Below are positions 35,487-42,774 of a stretch of 64,000 nt of DNA, piece by piece. A program made the position numbers and the translations under genes. The notes beneath the pieces are model-generated. The model saw only the letters and a list, made by a program, of their open reading frames with translations. It did not search any database and was not told the DNA's origin. Origin of the DNA: Paraburkholderia sacchari (GTDB lineage: Bacteria > Pseudomonadota > Gammaproteobacteria > Burkholderiales > Burkholderiaceae); the NCBI RefSeq assembly GCF_000785435.2, contig NZ_JTDB02000006.1, positions 1-64,000 on the forward strand, read 5' to 3'. Within the stretch, counting starts at the first letter, position 1, and each line of letters begins with the position of its first letter.

Positions 35487-35613
35487 TCGGGGCGGCTGTG
35501 GGATAATCGGCGTTTGCCCAGAGTGCAGCTCAAGAGGTTGTTCGCACGGGCGCAGGGGGCCTTCAATCCCGCGGCCCGACCTTTTTGCAAAAAATCACTC
35601 TCGAGCAACCACG

Positions 35614-37473
35614 ATGCCCGCATACCGTTCCAAGACCTCAACCGCCGGCCGCAACATGGCCGGCGCGCGCTCTCTGTGGCGCGCCACCGGCATGAAAGAC
35701 GACGACTTTTCGAAGCCGATCATCGCGGTGGTCAACTCGTTCACCCAGTTCGTGCCGGGCCATGTGCACCTGAAAGACCTCGGCCAGCTCGTTGCGCGCG
35801 AAATCGAGGCTGCGGGCGGCGTGGCCAAGGAATTCAACACCATCGCCGTGGACGATGGCATCGCCATGGGCCACGACGGCATGCTGTATTCGCTGCCGAG
35901 CCGCGACATCATCGCCGACTCCGTGGAATACATGGTCAACGCGCACTGCGCCGACGCCATGGTGTGCATCTCCAACTGCGACAAGATCACCCCGGGCATG
36001 CTGATGGCCGCCATGCGCCTGAACATCCCCGTGATCTTCGTCTCGGGCGGCCCGATGGAAGCCGGCAAGACGCGTCTGGCCAACCCCGTCACCAAGGCCA
36101 TCGAAGTCAAGAAGCTCGACCTGATCGACGCCATGGTGATCGCCGCGGACAGCAAGTACTCCGACGCCGAAGTGGCCGAAGTGGAACGCTCGGCCTGCCC
36201 GACCTGCGGCTCGTGCTCGGGCATGTTCACGGCCAACTCCATGAACTGCCTGACCGAAGCGCTGGGCCTCTCGCTGCCCGGCAACGGCACCGTGGTGGCC
36301 ACGCACGCCGACCGTGAGCAACTGTTCAAGCGCGCCGGCCACCGCATCGTCGAACTCGCGCGCCAGTACTACGAGCAGGAAGACGAGCGCGTGCTGCCGC
36401 GCTCGGTGGGCTTCAAGGCGTTCGAAAACGCCATGACGCTCGACATCGCCATGGGCGGCTCGACCAACACGATCCTGCACCTGCTGGCGATCGCGCAGGA
36501 AGCGGGCATCGAGTTCGGCATGGACGACATCGACCGCCTCTCGCGCGTCGTGCCGCAACTGTGCAAGGTGGCGCCCAACACCAACAAGTACCATATCGAA
36601 GACGTGCATCGCGCGGGCGGCATCATGGCGATCCTCGGCGAACTCGACCGAGCCGGCAAGCTGCACACCGACGTGCCGACCGTGCACGCGCCCTCGCTCA
36701 AGCATGCGCTGGACCAGTGGGACATCGTTCGCACCGAAGACGAAGCCGTGAGGACGTTCTATATGGCCGGCCCCGCCGGCGTCCCGACCCAGGTGGCGTT
36801 CAGCCAGAACACGCGCTGGCCGAGCCTCGACCTCGACCGCGCCGAAGGCTGCATCCGCTCGAACGAGCACGCGTTCTCGAAGGAAGGCGGCCTCGCGGTG
36901 CTCACGGGCAATATCGCGCTCGACGGCTGCGTGGTGAAAACCGCCGGCGTGGACGACAGCATTCTCGTGTTCGAAGGCACGGCGCACGTGACCGAATCGC
37001 AGGACGAAGCGGTTGAAAACATCCTCGCCGACAAGGTCAAGGCCGGCGACGTGGTGATCGTGCGCTACGAAGGCCCCAAGGGCGGCCCGGGCATGCAGGA
37101 AATGCTTTACCCGACGAGCTATATCAAGTCGAAGGGCCTGGGCAAGGCTTGCGCGCTGCTGACCGATGGCCGCTTCTCGGGCGGCACCTCGGGGCTTTCG
37201 ATCGGCCACTGCTCGCCTGAAGCGGCGGCGGGCGGCGCGATCGGCCTCGTGCGCGATGGCGACAAGATCCGCATCGACATTCCGAATCGCACGATCAACG
37301 TGCTCGTGTCCGACGAGGAACTGGCGCGCCGTCGCGAAGAGCAGAACGCCAAGGGCTGGAAGCCGGCCAAGGCGCGTCCGCGCAAGGTGTCGGCGGCGCT
37401 CAAGGCTTACGCCAAGCTGGTGATGTCGGCGGATAAGGGCGCGGTGCGGGATCTTTCGCTGCTCGAGGATTGA
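35614..37473 (+). CDS. ilvD: Dihydroxy-acid dehydratase
   Basis: Third enzyme of branched-chain amino acid synthesis; dehydrates 2,3-dihydroxy-isovalerate and its methylvalerate homologue in the valine and isoleucine branches. The 619-aa length matches E. coli IlvD (616). Iron-sulfur and active-site segments are present: CISNCDKITPGM, CPTCGSCSGMFTANSMNCL and the C-terminal DGRFSGGTSGLSIGH. The ATG at 35614 gives the standard MPAYRSKTSTAGRNMAG start, although the frame is open upstream. It stands as a single gene with its own terminator. Confidence 0.97.
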   Translation: MPAYRSKTSTAGRNMAGARSLWRATGMKDDDFSKPIIAVVNSFTQFVPGHVHLKDLGQLVAREIEAAGGVAKEFNTIAVDDGIAMGHDGMLYSLPSRDIIADSVEYMVNAHCADAMVCISNCDKITPGMLMAAMRLNIPVIFVSGGPMEAGKTRLANPVTKAIEVKKLDLIDAMVIAADSKYSDAEVAEVERSACPTCGSCSGMFTANSMNCLTEALGLSLPGNGTVVATHADREQLFKRAGHRIVELARQYYEQEDERVLPRSVGFKAFENAMTLDIAMGGSTNTILHLLAIAQEAGIEFGMDDIDRLSRVVPQLCKVAPNTNKYHIEDVHRAGGIMAILGELDRAGKLHTDVPTVHAPSLKHALDQWDIVRTEDEAVRTFYMAGPAGVPTQVAFSQNTRWPSLDLDRAEGCIRSNEHAFSKEGGLAVLTGNIALDGCVVKTAGVDDSILVFEGTAHVTESQDEAVENILADKVKAGDVVIVRYEGPKGGPGMQEMLYPTSYIKSKGLGKACALLTDGRFSGGTSGLSIGHCSPEAAAGGAIGLVRDGDKIRIDIPNRTINVLVSDEELARRREEQNAKGWKPAKARPRKVSAALKAYAKLVMSADKGAVRDLSLLED

Positions 37474-37522
37474 GGCTGGACTGGCGCCGGGGGCTTTAGA
37501 ACCGGCGCCTTCCTTCCAGATG

Positions 37523-37552
37523 AAAGCCGCTCTCTGTAGCGGCTTTTTGTTT
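37523..37552 (+). terminator. Rho-independent terminator of ilvD
   Basis: Stem AAAGCCGCT/AGCGGCTTT with loop CTCTGT, followed by a T run and GTTTG. A second GC hairpin (37483-37490 with 37502-37509) precedes it, making a tandem terminator. Confidence 0.92.
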
Positions 37553-37663
37553 GTGGGTGCTGTTCAAGCGCCGCTGCGCGCACCATGCAAATGTGGCATT
37601 CTCGGCGCCTTGGCTCGCGCCTTATACCGGCTCGGCCCTCTTCCTCAGCCTTTACGACCCACC

Positions 37664-38491
37664 ATGCCCAGAAAATCCGTTCCAGCATGCCAGGACTGGA
37701 TGGTGCACGCCAGGCCCATCGATGGCGTCGAGCGTATCGAGGCCTGGTTTCAAGGCAACGCGTACGCCATGCATCGGCACGATACCTACGCGATCGGCCG
37801 CACGCTCGCAGGCGTACAGCGCTTCAACTACCGGCGCGGCCGGCGCGATAGTCTGCCGGGAAACACCATGGTGCTTCATCCGGACGAAGCGCACGACGGC
37901 CAGGCCGGCACCGGCGAGGGCTTCCGCTACCGCATGATTTACGTCGAGCCCGCGCTCATTCAGGATGTGCTGGGCGGACGCGCATTGCCGTTCATCGAAG
38001 GAGGCGTCATCAACGACCCGCGCATCGCGGCGGCAACCGAGACCTTGCTGCAACGTGTCGGCGAAACGATCGAGCCGCTCGAACAGAGCGACGCGCTGGC
38101 CGAACTCGCCCATGCGCTCGCTGCAGTTGCGGGCCTGCCGCGCTCGCGAGGCAAAGGCGATTACGTGGCGGCGCGCCGTGCGCGCGACTATCTGCATGCG
38201 AACTTCATGCGAGTGGTCACGCTCGACGAAGTGGAAATCGCAACGGGCCGGGATCGCTGGAGCCTCTCGCACGATCTCCGCACCTTCTACGGCACGAGTC
38301 CGTATCGCTACCTCACGATGCGCCGCCTCGACGCGGTGCGCAGCATGCTGCTCTCTGGCACCTCGCTCGCGAGCGCGGCTGCAAACGCCGGCTTCGCTGA
38401 CCAGAGCCACATGACGCGTCATTTTCTGAAGACCTTCGGTCAAACGCCGGGACACTGGCTCCAGGTCGCAGGCGCGATGCGCCGTGGTTGA
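37664..38491 (+). CDS. AraC-family regulator with cupin sensor domain
   Basis: 275-aa activator-type regulator. The N-terminal cupin-like effector domain includes MHRHDTYAIGRTLAGVQRF and VLHPDEAHDGQAG. The C-terminal double helix-turn-helix (about 180-270) includes FYGTSPYRYLTMRRLDAVR and AGFADQSHMTRHFLKTFGQTP. The ATG at 37664 is taken as the start; the frame is open into the upstream terminator. Four 11-bp repeats begin at its stop codon and lie before the next gene, a cupin protein, which is its likely target. Confidence 0.9.
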   Translation: MPRKSVPACQDWMVHARPIDGVERIEAWFQGNAYAMHRHDTYAIGRTLAGVQRFNYRRGRRDSLPGNTMVLHPDEAHDGQAGTGEGFRYRMIYVEPALIQDVLGGRALPFIEGGVINDPRIAAATETLLQRVGETIEPLEQSDALAELAHALAAVAGLPRSRGKGDYVAARRARDYLHANFMRVVTLDEVEIATGRDRWSLSHDLRTFYGTSPYRYLTMRRLDAVRSMLLSGTSLASAAANAGFADQSHMTRHFLKTFGQTPGHWLQVAGAMRRG

Positions 38492-38530
38492 ACACCGTTT
38501 GAACGCGGGTTGAACGCGGGTTGAACGTCT
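38487..38530 (+). repeat. Four 11-bp tandem units, candidate AraC-type binding sites
   Basis: GTTGAACACCG, TTTGAACGCGG, GTTGAACGCGG and GTTGAACGTCT in direct, one-helical-turn spacing, starting within the AraC-family stop codon and 76 bp before the cupin gene. An inverted GTTCAA follows at about 38540. AraC-type proteins often bind direct repeats; the link is inferred. Confidence 0.65.
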
Positions 38531-38605
38531 CCCACGATCGTTCAATACGGCGCCCCGGCGGTTGCGTATTCTCTGCAGTACATCCACACATGCACGGAGA
38601 GAACG

Positions 38606-39031
38606 ATGTCCGCATCAACGCCTGCCCAGACTGCACCCGCCGCGCGCGGCCAATGCGAAGCGATCGACCTGGTTGGCAAAATCGCCCTGATCGACGGCCA
38701 CTGGCAACCTCGCGTGGTCGCGGAAATGAACGATTACCAATTCAAAGTCGTTAAGCTCGAGGGCGAATTCGTCTGGCACCAGCACAGCGATACCGATGAA
38801 ACCTTTATCGTGCTCGACGGCGAATTACGCATCGATTATCGCGGCGGCCCGCAAGGCGACGGTTCGATCGTGCTGCGCGCCGGTCAAATGGCAGTCGTGC
38901 CGAAAGGCGTCGAGCACAAACCCTGCGCTCAAGGCGAAGTGAAAGTGCTGTTGATCGAGCCGCGCGGTGTTGTGAATACCGGGGAAAACGCCGCAAGCGA
39001 ACGCACAGTTGCGAACGATCAGTGGGTTTGA
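38606..39031 (+). CDS. Cupin-domain protein
   Basis: 141-aa single-domain cupin with metal-binding pattern WHQHSDTDETFIVLDGELRI and second motif MAVVPKGVEHKPCA. The RBS GGAGA precedes the ATG. Proteins of this type are frequent but mostly of unknown role, sometimes mannose-6-phosphate isomerase-like. It is probably controlled by the AraC-family gene just upstream. Confidence 0.85.
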   Translation: MSASTPAQTAPAARGQCEAIDLVGKIALIDGHWQPRVVAEMNDYQFKVVKLEGEFVWHQHSDTDETFIVLDGELRIDYRGGPQGDGSIVLRAGQMAVVPKGVEHKPCAQGEVKVLLIEPRGVVNTGENAASERTVANDQWV

Positions 39032-39159
39032 AGGGAGGTGCCTGGCATCGTCCGATCAACGTTCACAATCGAATCATTCGATGCAGACCTTGAGGCTCAA
39101 GAGTACGCTGGCGTAACGTCAAGCGGTGTCGATGACGGGATTCCAACGGGGAATACATC

Positions 39160-39561
39160 ATGTCAGGAGAATGGAAGCGCCGCGCCCGGCTGTTCGTCCA
39201 GCGTTTCTGGCAGCCCACCAGCGCCTGCATGACCTGCATGCCGGGAAGTTGGGGCAATATCATGAGTCTCGCCCACTGGACGATTGCCCTCCATACCGGA
39301 CTGCTCACCGGAATTCTGGCCGTACTGCTAACTTTCACGCCGGCGGCAAAACTCTATGCGCATCGATACGGCAATGCACTCATTGTCGGCTGCCTGACGA
39401 CGCTGGGCGATGCCTACTCGCACAAAAGCCACTACCGTATTCCCGTTGTCGAGCACATCATGACGGGAGTCCTCTCAGGACTGCTCGCACTTATCGCCTC
39501 ATATCTCCTTGAAGATCGCGCGCGGCGCATTCGTGCGGTTTGGGCTCGGGTTTTCGGATAG
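39160..39561 (+). CDS. Small membrane protein of unknown function
   Basis: 133 aa; not recognised. The N-terminal cytosolic part has a Cys pair (SACMTCMPGSWGN), followed by two hydrophobic helices (THTGLL-type segment at about 45-62, and IVGCLTTLGDAYSHKSH to MTGVLSGLLALIASYLL at about 75-115) and a basic tail. The RBS is poor; an internal ATG at 39262 would give a 99-aa form without the Cys pair. Neighbours are cupins and gene remnants. Confidence 0.5.
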   Translation: MSGEWKRRARLFVQRFWQPTSACMTCMPGSWGNIMSLAHWTIALHTGLLTGILAVLLTFTPAAKLYAHRYGNALIVGCLTTLGDAYSHKSHYRIPVVEHIMTGVLSGLLALIASYLLEDRARRIRAVWARVFG

Positions 39562-39610
39562 TTGTCCGCCAGCCTGGATACCGCAATCACTGTGACGGCC
39601 CGGCAAGGTA

Positions 39611-39721
39611 TTACGCGCCCGCCACGGCCTCCAGCCACTCGATGTTCTTGCCGTCCAGCGCTTCGTGGATCGCGATATGTGTCATCGAGGTCGTTGGCGA
39701 CGCACCGTGCCAATAGCTGCA
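39611..39721 (-). pseudogene. C-terminal remnant of a cupin (carboxymuconolactone decarboxylase-associated type)
   Basis: The minus strand reads WHGASPTTSMTHIAIHEALD and then GKNIEWLEAV before a stop. This matches the conserved end of a cupin family (WHGA..T.MTHIAIQEALDGK). No start and no N-terminal half are found upstream, and a stop interrupts the frame just before this segment. It is a decayed gene fragment. Confidence 0.7.
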
Positions 39722-39773
39722 CTCGTCGTGGCGCGCCTGTGTGCGGTGGCGCGAGCGTCAGGCCACGCCTCTC

Positions 39774-40085
39774 TTACACACTACCCTCCGTTTCAACCAC
39801 GAGAATGCGCGCCTCGCCAAGCGGATGCGCAACATGCTCGGTCCCAACGCAGGCATAAAAAATATCGCCCGTTTCAAGGATCACCGATTGCTCGACGCCC
39901 GCTTCGCGGTAGCGCATTTCCACCCGGCCATCGAGTACGGCAAAGACCTCTTCGCCGTCGTTGACGTGCCATCGATAAGGCTCATTGGTCCAGTGCAGCC
40001 TTGTGGTAATGCCGCGCATATTGGCAATATCGAGCGCGCCCCAAGGGCGCGTCGCGGTAAAAGTCTTGCTGCGAATGATCTTCAT
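39774..40085 (-). CDS. Small cupin-domain protein
   Basis: 103-aa cupin. It has RWHVNDGEEVFAVLDGRVEM (metal-site half) and ETGDIFYACVGTEHVAHP (second half). The ATG at 40085 (MKIIRSKTF) has AGG upstream; the frame is open to 40121. Function unknown. It lies between two gene remnants on the same strand. Confidence 0.8.
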   Translation of the reverse strand: MKIIRSKTFTATRPWGALDIANMRGITTRLHWTNEPYRWHVNDGEEVFAVLDGRVEMRYREAGVEQSVILETGDIFYACVGTEHVAHPLGEARILVVETEGSV

Positions 40086-40167
40086 GGTGAACCTGTCGGC
40101 CGCTGACAATGCGAAGTTCAATGCGAAATGGGCTTCGAGAATATCATGCGGTCGATGCGAAAGCCCC

Positions 40168-40254
40168 TTACTTCGTGGTGTATCCGCCGTTGATGAGGAT
40201 GGTCTGGCCCGTGATCCACCAGCCGTCGCTCACGAGATGGCGGATGAACGGCAC
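40168..40254 (-). pseudogene. C-terminal remnant of a short-chain dehydrogenase
   Basis: The minus-strand translation ends FIRHLVSDGWWITGQTILIN followed by GGYTTK and a stop. This is the standard SDR ending (LVSD...ITGQTI.VNGG). The catalytic YxxxK region and Rossmann motif are absent upstream, so only about 28 codons of the gene remain. Confidence 0.7.
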
Positions 40255-40428
40255 TGAATCTCTTGAAACGCCAGTGCTGCGCGCCGGGCGAGAACGACTG
40301 AGCCGCGTGCATACGCATCCCGGTACGGCATTTGCGGCCTGAGCGCCATCAAGTTCCGCATATCGATGGCAACATGCGTTACTTCGGCCGGCCCGCACCT
40401 GGGCGCCGACATCAACAGGAGATGCTCC

Positions 40429-40905
40429 ATGGCGATTCAAAAGATCACGCCTTTTCTCTGGTATTCCGCCGCGCAGGTCGAGGAAGCCGCTGCCTTCTAC
40501 ACAAAAATCTTCCCGGACTCACGCATCGTCAAGGTCACGCCGATTACGAGCGCCGGCGATACCAGGGTCGTCGACTTCGAACTCTTTGGGCAGCCCTTTG
40601 TTGCGATGGGCTCCGGACAGCCCGAGGCATTCAATCTCTCGATCTCACTCATGGTCGACTGCGCCGATCAGGCCGAGGTCGACCGTTACTGGAGCGCCCT
40701 GCTCGAAGGTGGCGGCGCGCCACTCGAATGCGGCTGGCTGAAAGACCGCTTCGGCATTGCATGGCAGATCGTCCCCGACGATCTCATGCGCATGATGGCC
40801 GATTCCGACCCGATCAAGGCCGCTCGCGTGGCCAAAGCCATGATGTCGATGGTGAAGTTCGACGTAGCCGCGCTCAGAGCGGCCTACGCGGGCACGGCCA
40901 GCTGA
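40429..40905 (+). CDS. VOC-family protein, PhnB/DUF1338-like demethylubiquinone methyltransferase-type domain
   Basis: 158-aa vicinal-oxygen-chelate protein of the PhnB (3-demethylubiquinone methyltransferase-like) group. Typical segments: ITPFLWYSAAQVEEAAAFYT, KIFPDSRIVKVTPI, EAFNLSISLMVDCADQAEVD and WLKDRFGIAWQIVPDDL. AGGAG lies 8 nt before the ATG. The exact role in this family is not settled. Confidence 0.88.
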   Translation: MAIQKITPFLWYSAAQVEEAAAFYTKIFPDSRIVKVTPITSAGDTRVVDFELFGQPFVAMGSGQPEAFNLSISLMVDCADQAEVDRYWSALLEGGGAPLECGWLKDRFGIAWQIVPDDLMRMMADSDPIKAARVAKAMMSMVKFDVAALRAAYAGTAS

Positions 40906-41415
40906 ACAGAAACCCAGAGCGGTTTGAATCCGCTGCTGCGACGCCACACTACGCTCTGCGCAATCGAAACCGGACGCGCGCCCCGCCATTGCGCTAGCGC
41001 AGAGCTTCCCACCGATTGAAAGCTTGTTGAAAAAATTACCAGGTAGCGTGCGCACTGCACGTTGCCGCTGCTTTCCATTGCTTACCGCTCTCCCGTACAA
41101 GCCCGCTGCCGGTAAAGCCGCTTAAAACCGCATAAAGCCGGATAACAAATTCCGCCTGTTGTAACAACCATAAATCTTTCAAATACCTGACGTTTCGAAA
41201 TTAATGCACGAGTTGGTTAGACTCGAGTTTCCAGGCTTGGCGGTCCGGCCCTCTCAGCCCGATCGCACCCAGCATCGGCGGCACACAACAACCAAGAGTA
41301 TGCGTATGCAATCCGACGATAACCGGACCGGCGCCCGAGCGACCCAAGCGCCGCGGTCCGCCCATGGCACCCGCATTCGCGCTGCGCATTCCGTCGGCAC
41401 CACTGGGAGACTGGC
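40906..41415 (+). promoter_or_regulatory. 510-bp intergenic region upstream of the mdt efflux operon
   Basis: No gene is supported. It holds phased 10-bp units (TAAAGCCGCT, TAAAACCGCA, TAAAGCCGGA at 41113-41142) and a perfect 11-bp inverted repeat GTTGTAACAAC (41158-41168) followed by AT-rich sequence, all plausible parts of the mdtABC promoter and operator. No local regulator gene is seen. Confidence 0.45.
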
Positions 41416-42756
41416 ATGAGCGACACGCCAAACGATCCCGCTGCTCCTCAAGCCCCAACACCCCCAACCCCGCCTACCCCCAAGGCCCCCGACGCGCCGC
41501 CACCGCCTAAGCGTCGCGGGCGCTGGATTCTCGCGCTGGCCGTGCTGGTGCTGGTCGCACTTGTGGTCATGCACGTGCTGCGCGGCAAGAAGCCCGAGCA
41601 CGGCGCGGTCGCGCAGGTCGTGACCGTTGCGCCCGCCACACTCGGCTCGATGCCGGTGACGCTGGACGCGCTCGGCACAGTCACGCCGGTCGCCACCGTC
41701 ACGGTGCTGCCGCAACTGAGCGGCTACCTGACCGAAGTCGGCTACCGCGAAGGCCAGGAGGTGGTGAAAGGCCAGTTCCTCGCCCAAATCGATCCGCGCC
41801 AGTACGAAATCAGCAAGGAGCAGGCCGAGGCGCAGCTCGCCAAGGACCGCGCCTTGCTCGCGCAGGCGCGCGCCGACCTCGCGCGCTACACGCAGCTCCA
41901 CGAAAAGCAGTCGGTCGCCGAGCAGACCTACACCGACCAAAAATTTCTCGTAGCCCAGGACGAGGCCGCCGTAAAAGCCGATCTCGCCAACATCAAGCAA
42001 TTCGAGCTCGATCTCGCCTATTGCCATATCACCGCGCCGGTATCGGGGCGCGTGGGCCTGCGCCTCGTGGATCCGGGCAACTACGTGACGGCGTCGAGTT
42101 CCACCGGCATCGCCGTCATCACGCAGATGAAGCCCACCACGGTGCAATTCACGGTGCCGCAAAACTCGCTGTCTAGCGTGCTCCAGCGCGTGAACGCCGG
42201 CGCGAAGCTGCCGGTGACGATCTACAGCAGCGACAACACCAGGCAACTCGCCACCGGCACGCTCTACGCCATCAGCAACCAGATGGCCACCGCCACCGGA
42301 ACGGTCACGCTGCGCGCGAGCGTACCCAACGACGACGAGGCGCTATTCCCCAACGAGTTCGTAAACGTGCGGCTGCTGGTGGACACGATGGAAAACGCCG
42401 TGCTCGTGCCCGCGCCCGCCGTGCAAAACGGCGCGCCCGGCGACTATGTGTATCTCGTGAACGCCGACAACACGGTGTCGGTCCACAAGGTCACGCTGGG
42501 CCCCGGCGACGGCAAGCATACGGTGATCGTCGCGGGCCTCGCGGCGGGCCAGCGCGTGGTGACCGACGGGCTCGACCGCCTCAACGACGGCGCGAAAATC
42601 CAGCCCTCAGAAGCAAAGCCCGGTGCAGCAGGTGCGGCGCGCATGGGCAACGCTGCGCATGCGCAATCAGGACCATTGCCGCCAGCATGGGGCGCGAGCG
42701 GCGCCAAAGCGCAACCGGCCGCCTCTCAAGCAGCGCCCGCCTCCCAGGCGTCCTGA
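41416..42756 (+). CDS. mdtA: MdtA-type periplasmic adaptor of RND efflux pump
   Basis: 446-aa membrane-fusion protein that joins the RND pump to the outer-membrane channel. A Pro-rich cytosolic start (about 34 aa) and one membrane helix (WILALAVLVLVALVVMHVL) anchor it, so it is not a lipoprotein. Lipoyl, hairpin and beta-barrel parts follow (LPQLSGYLTEVGYREGQEV; CHITAPVSGRVGLRLVDPGNYV). The Ala/Pro/Gln-rich tail is variable. The pump gene mdtB starts 18 bp downstream. Confidence 0.93.
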   Translation: MSDTPNDPAAPQAPTPPTPPTPKAPDAPPPPKRRGRWILALAVLVLVALVVMHVLRGKKPEHGAVAQVVTVAPATLGSMPVTLDALGTVTPVATVTVLPQLSGYLTEVGYREGQEVVKGQFLAQIDPRQYEISKEQAEAQLAKDRALLAQARADLARYTQLHEKQSVAEQTYTDQKFLVAQDEAAVKADLANIKQFELDLAYCHITAPVSGRVGLRLVDPGNYVTASSSTGIAVITQMKPTTVQFTVPQNSLSSVLQRVNAGAKLPVTIYSSDNTRQLATGTLYAISNQMATATGTVTLRASVPNDDEALFPNEFVNVRLLVDTMENAVLVPAPAVQNGAPGDYVYLVNADNTVSVHKVTLGPGDGKHTVIVAGLAAGQRVVTDGLDRLNDGAKIQPSEAKPGAAGAARMGNAAHAQSGPLPPAWGASGAKAQPAASQAAPASQAS

Positions 42757-42774
42757 TCCCCAGCCATCGCGCCG

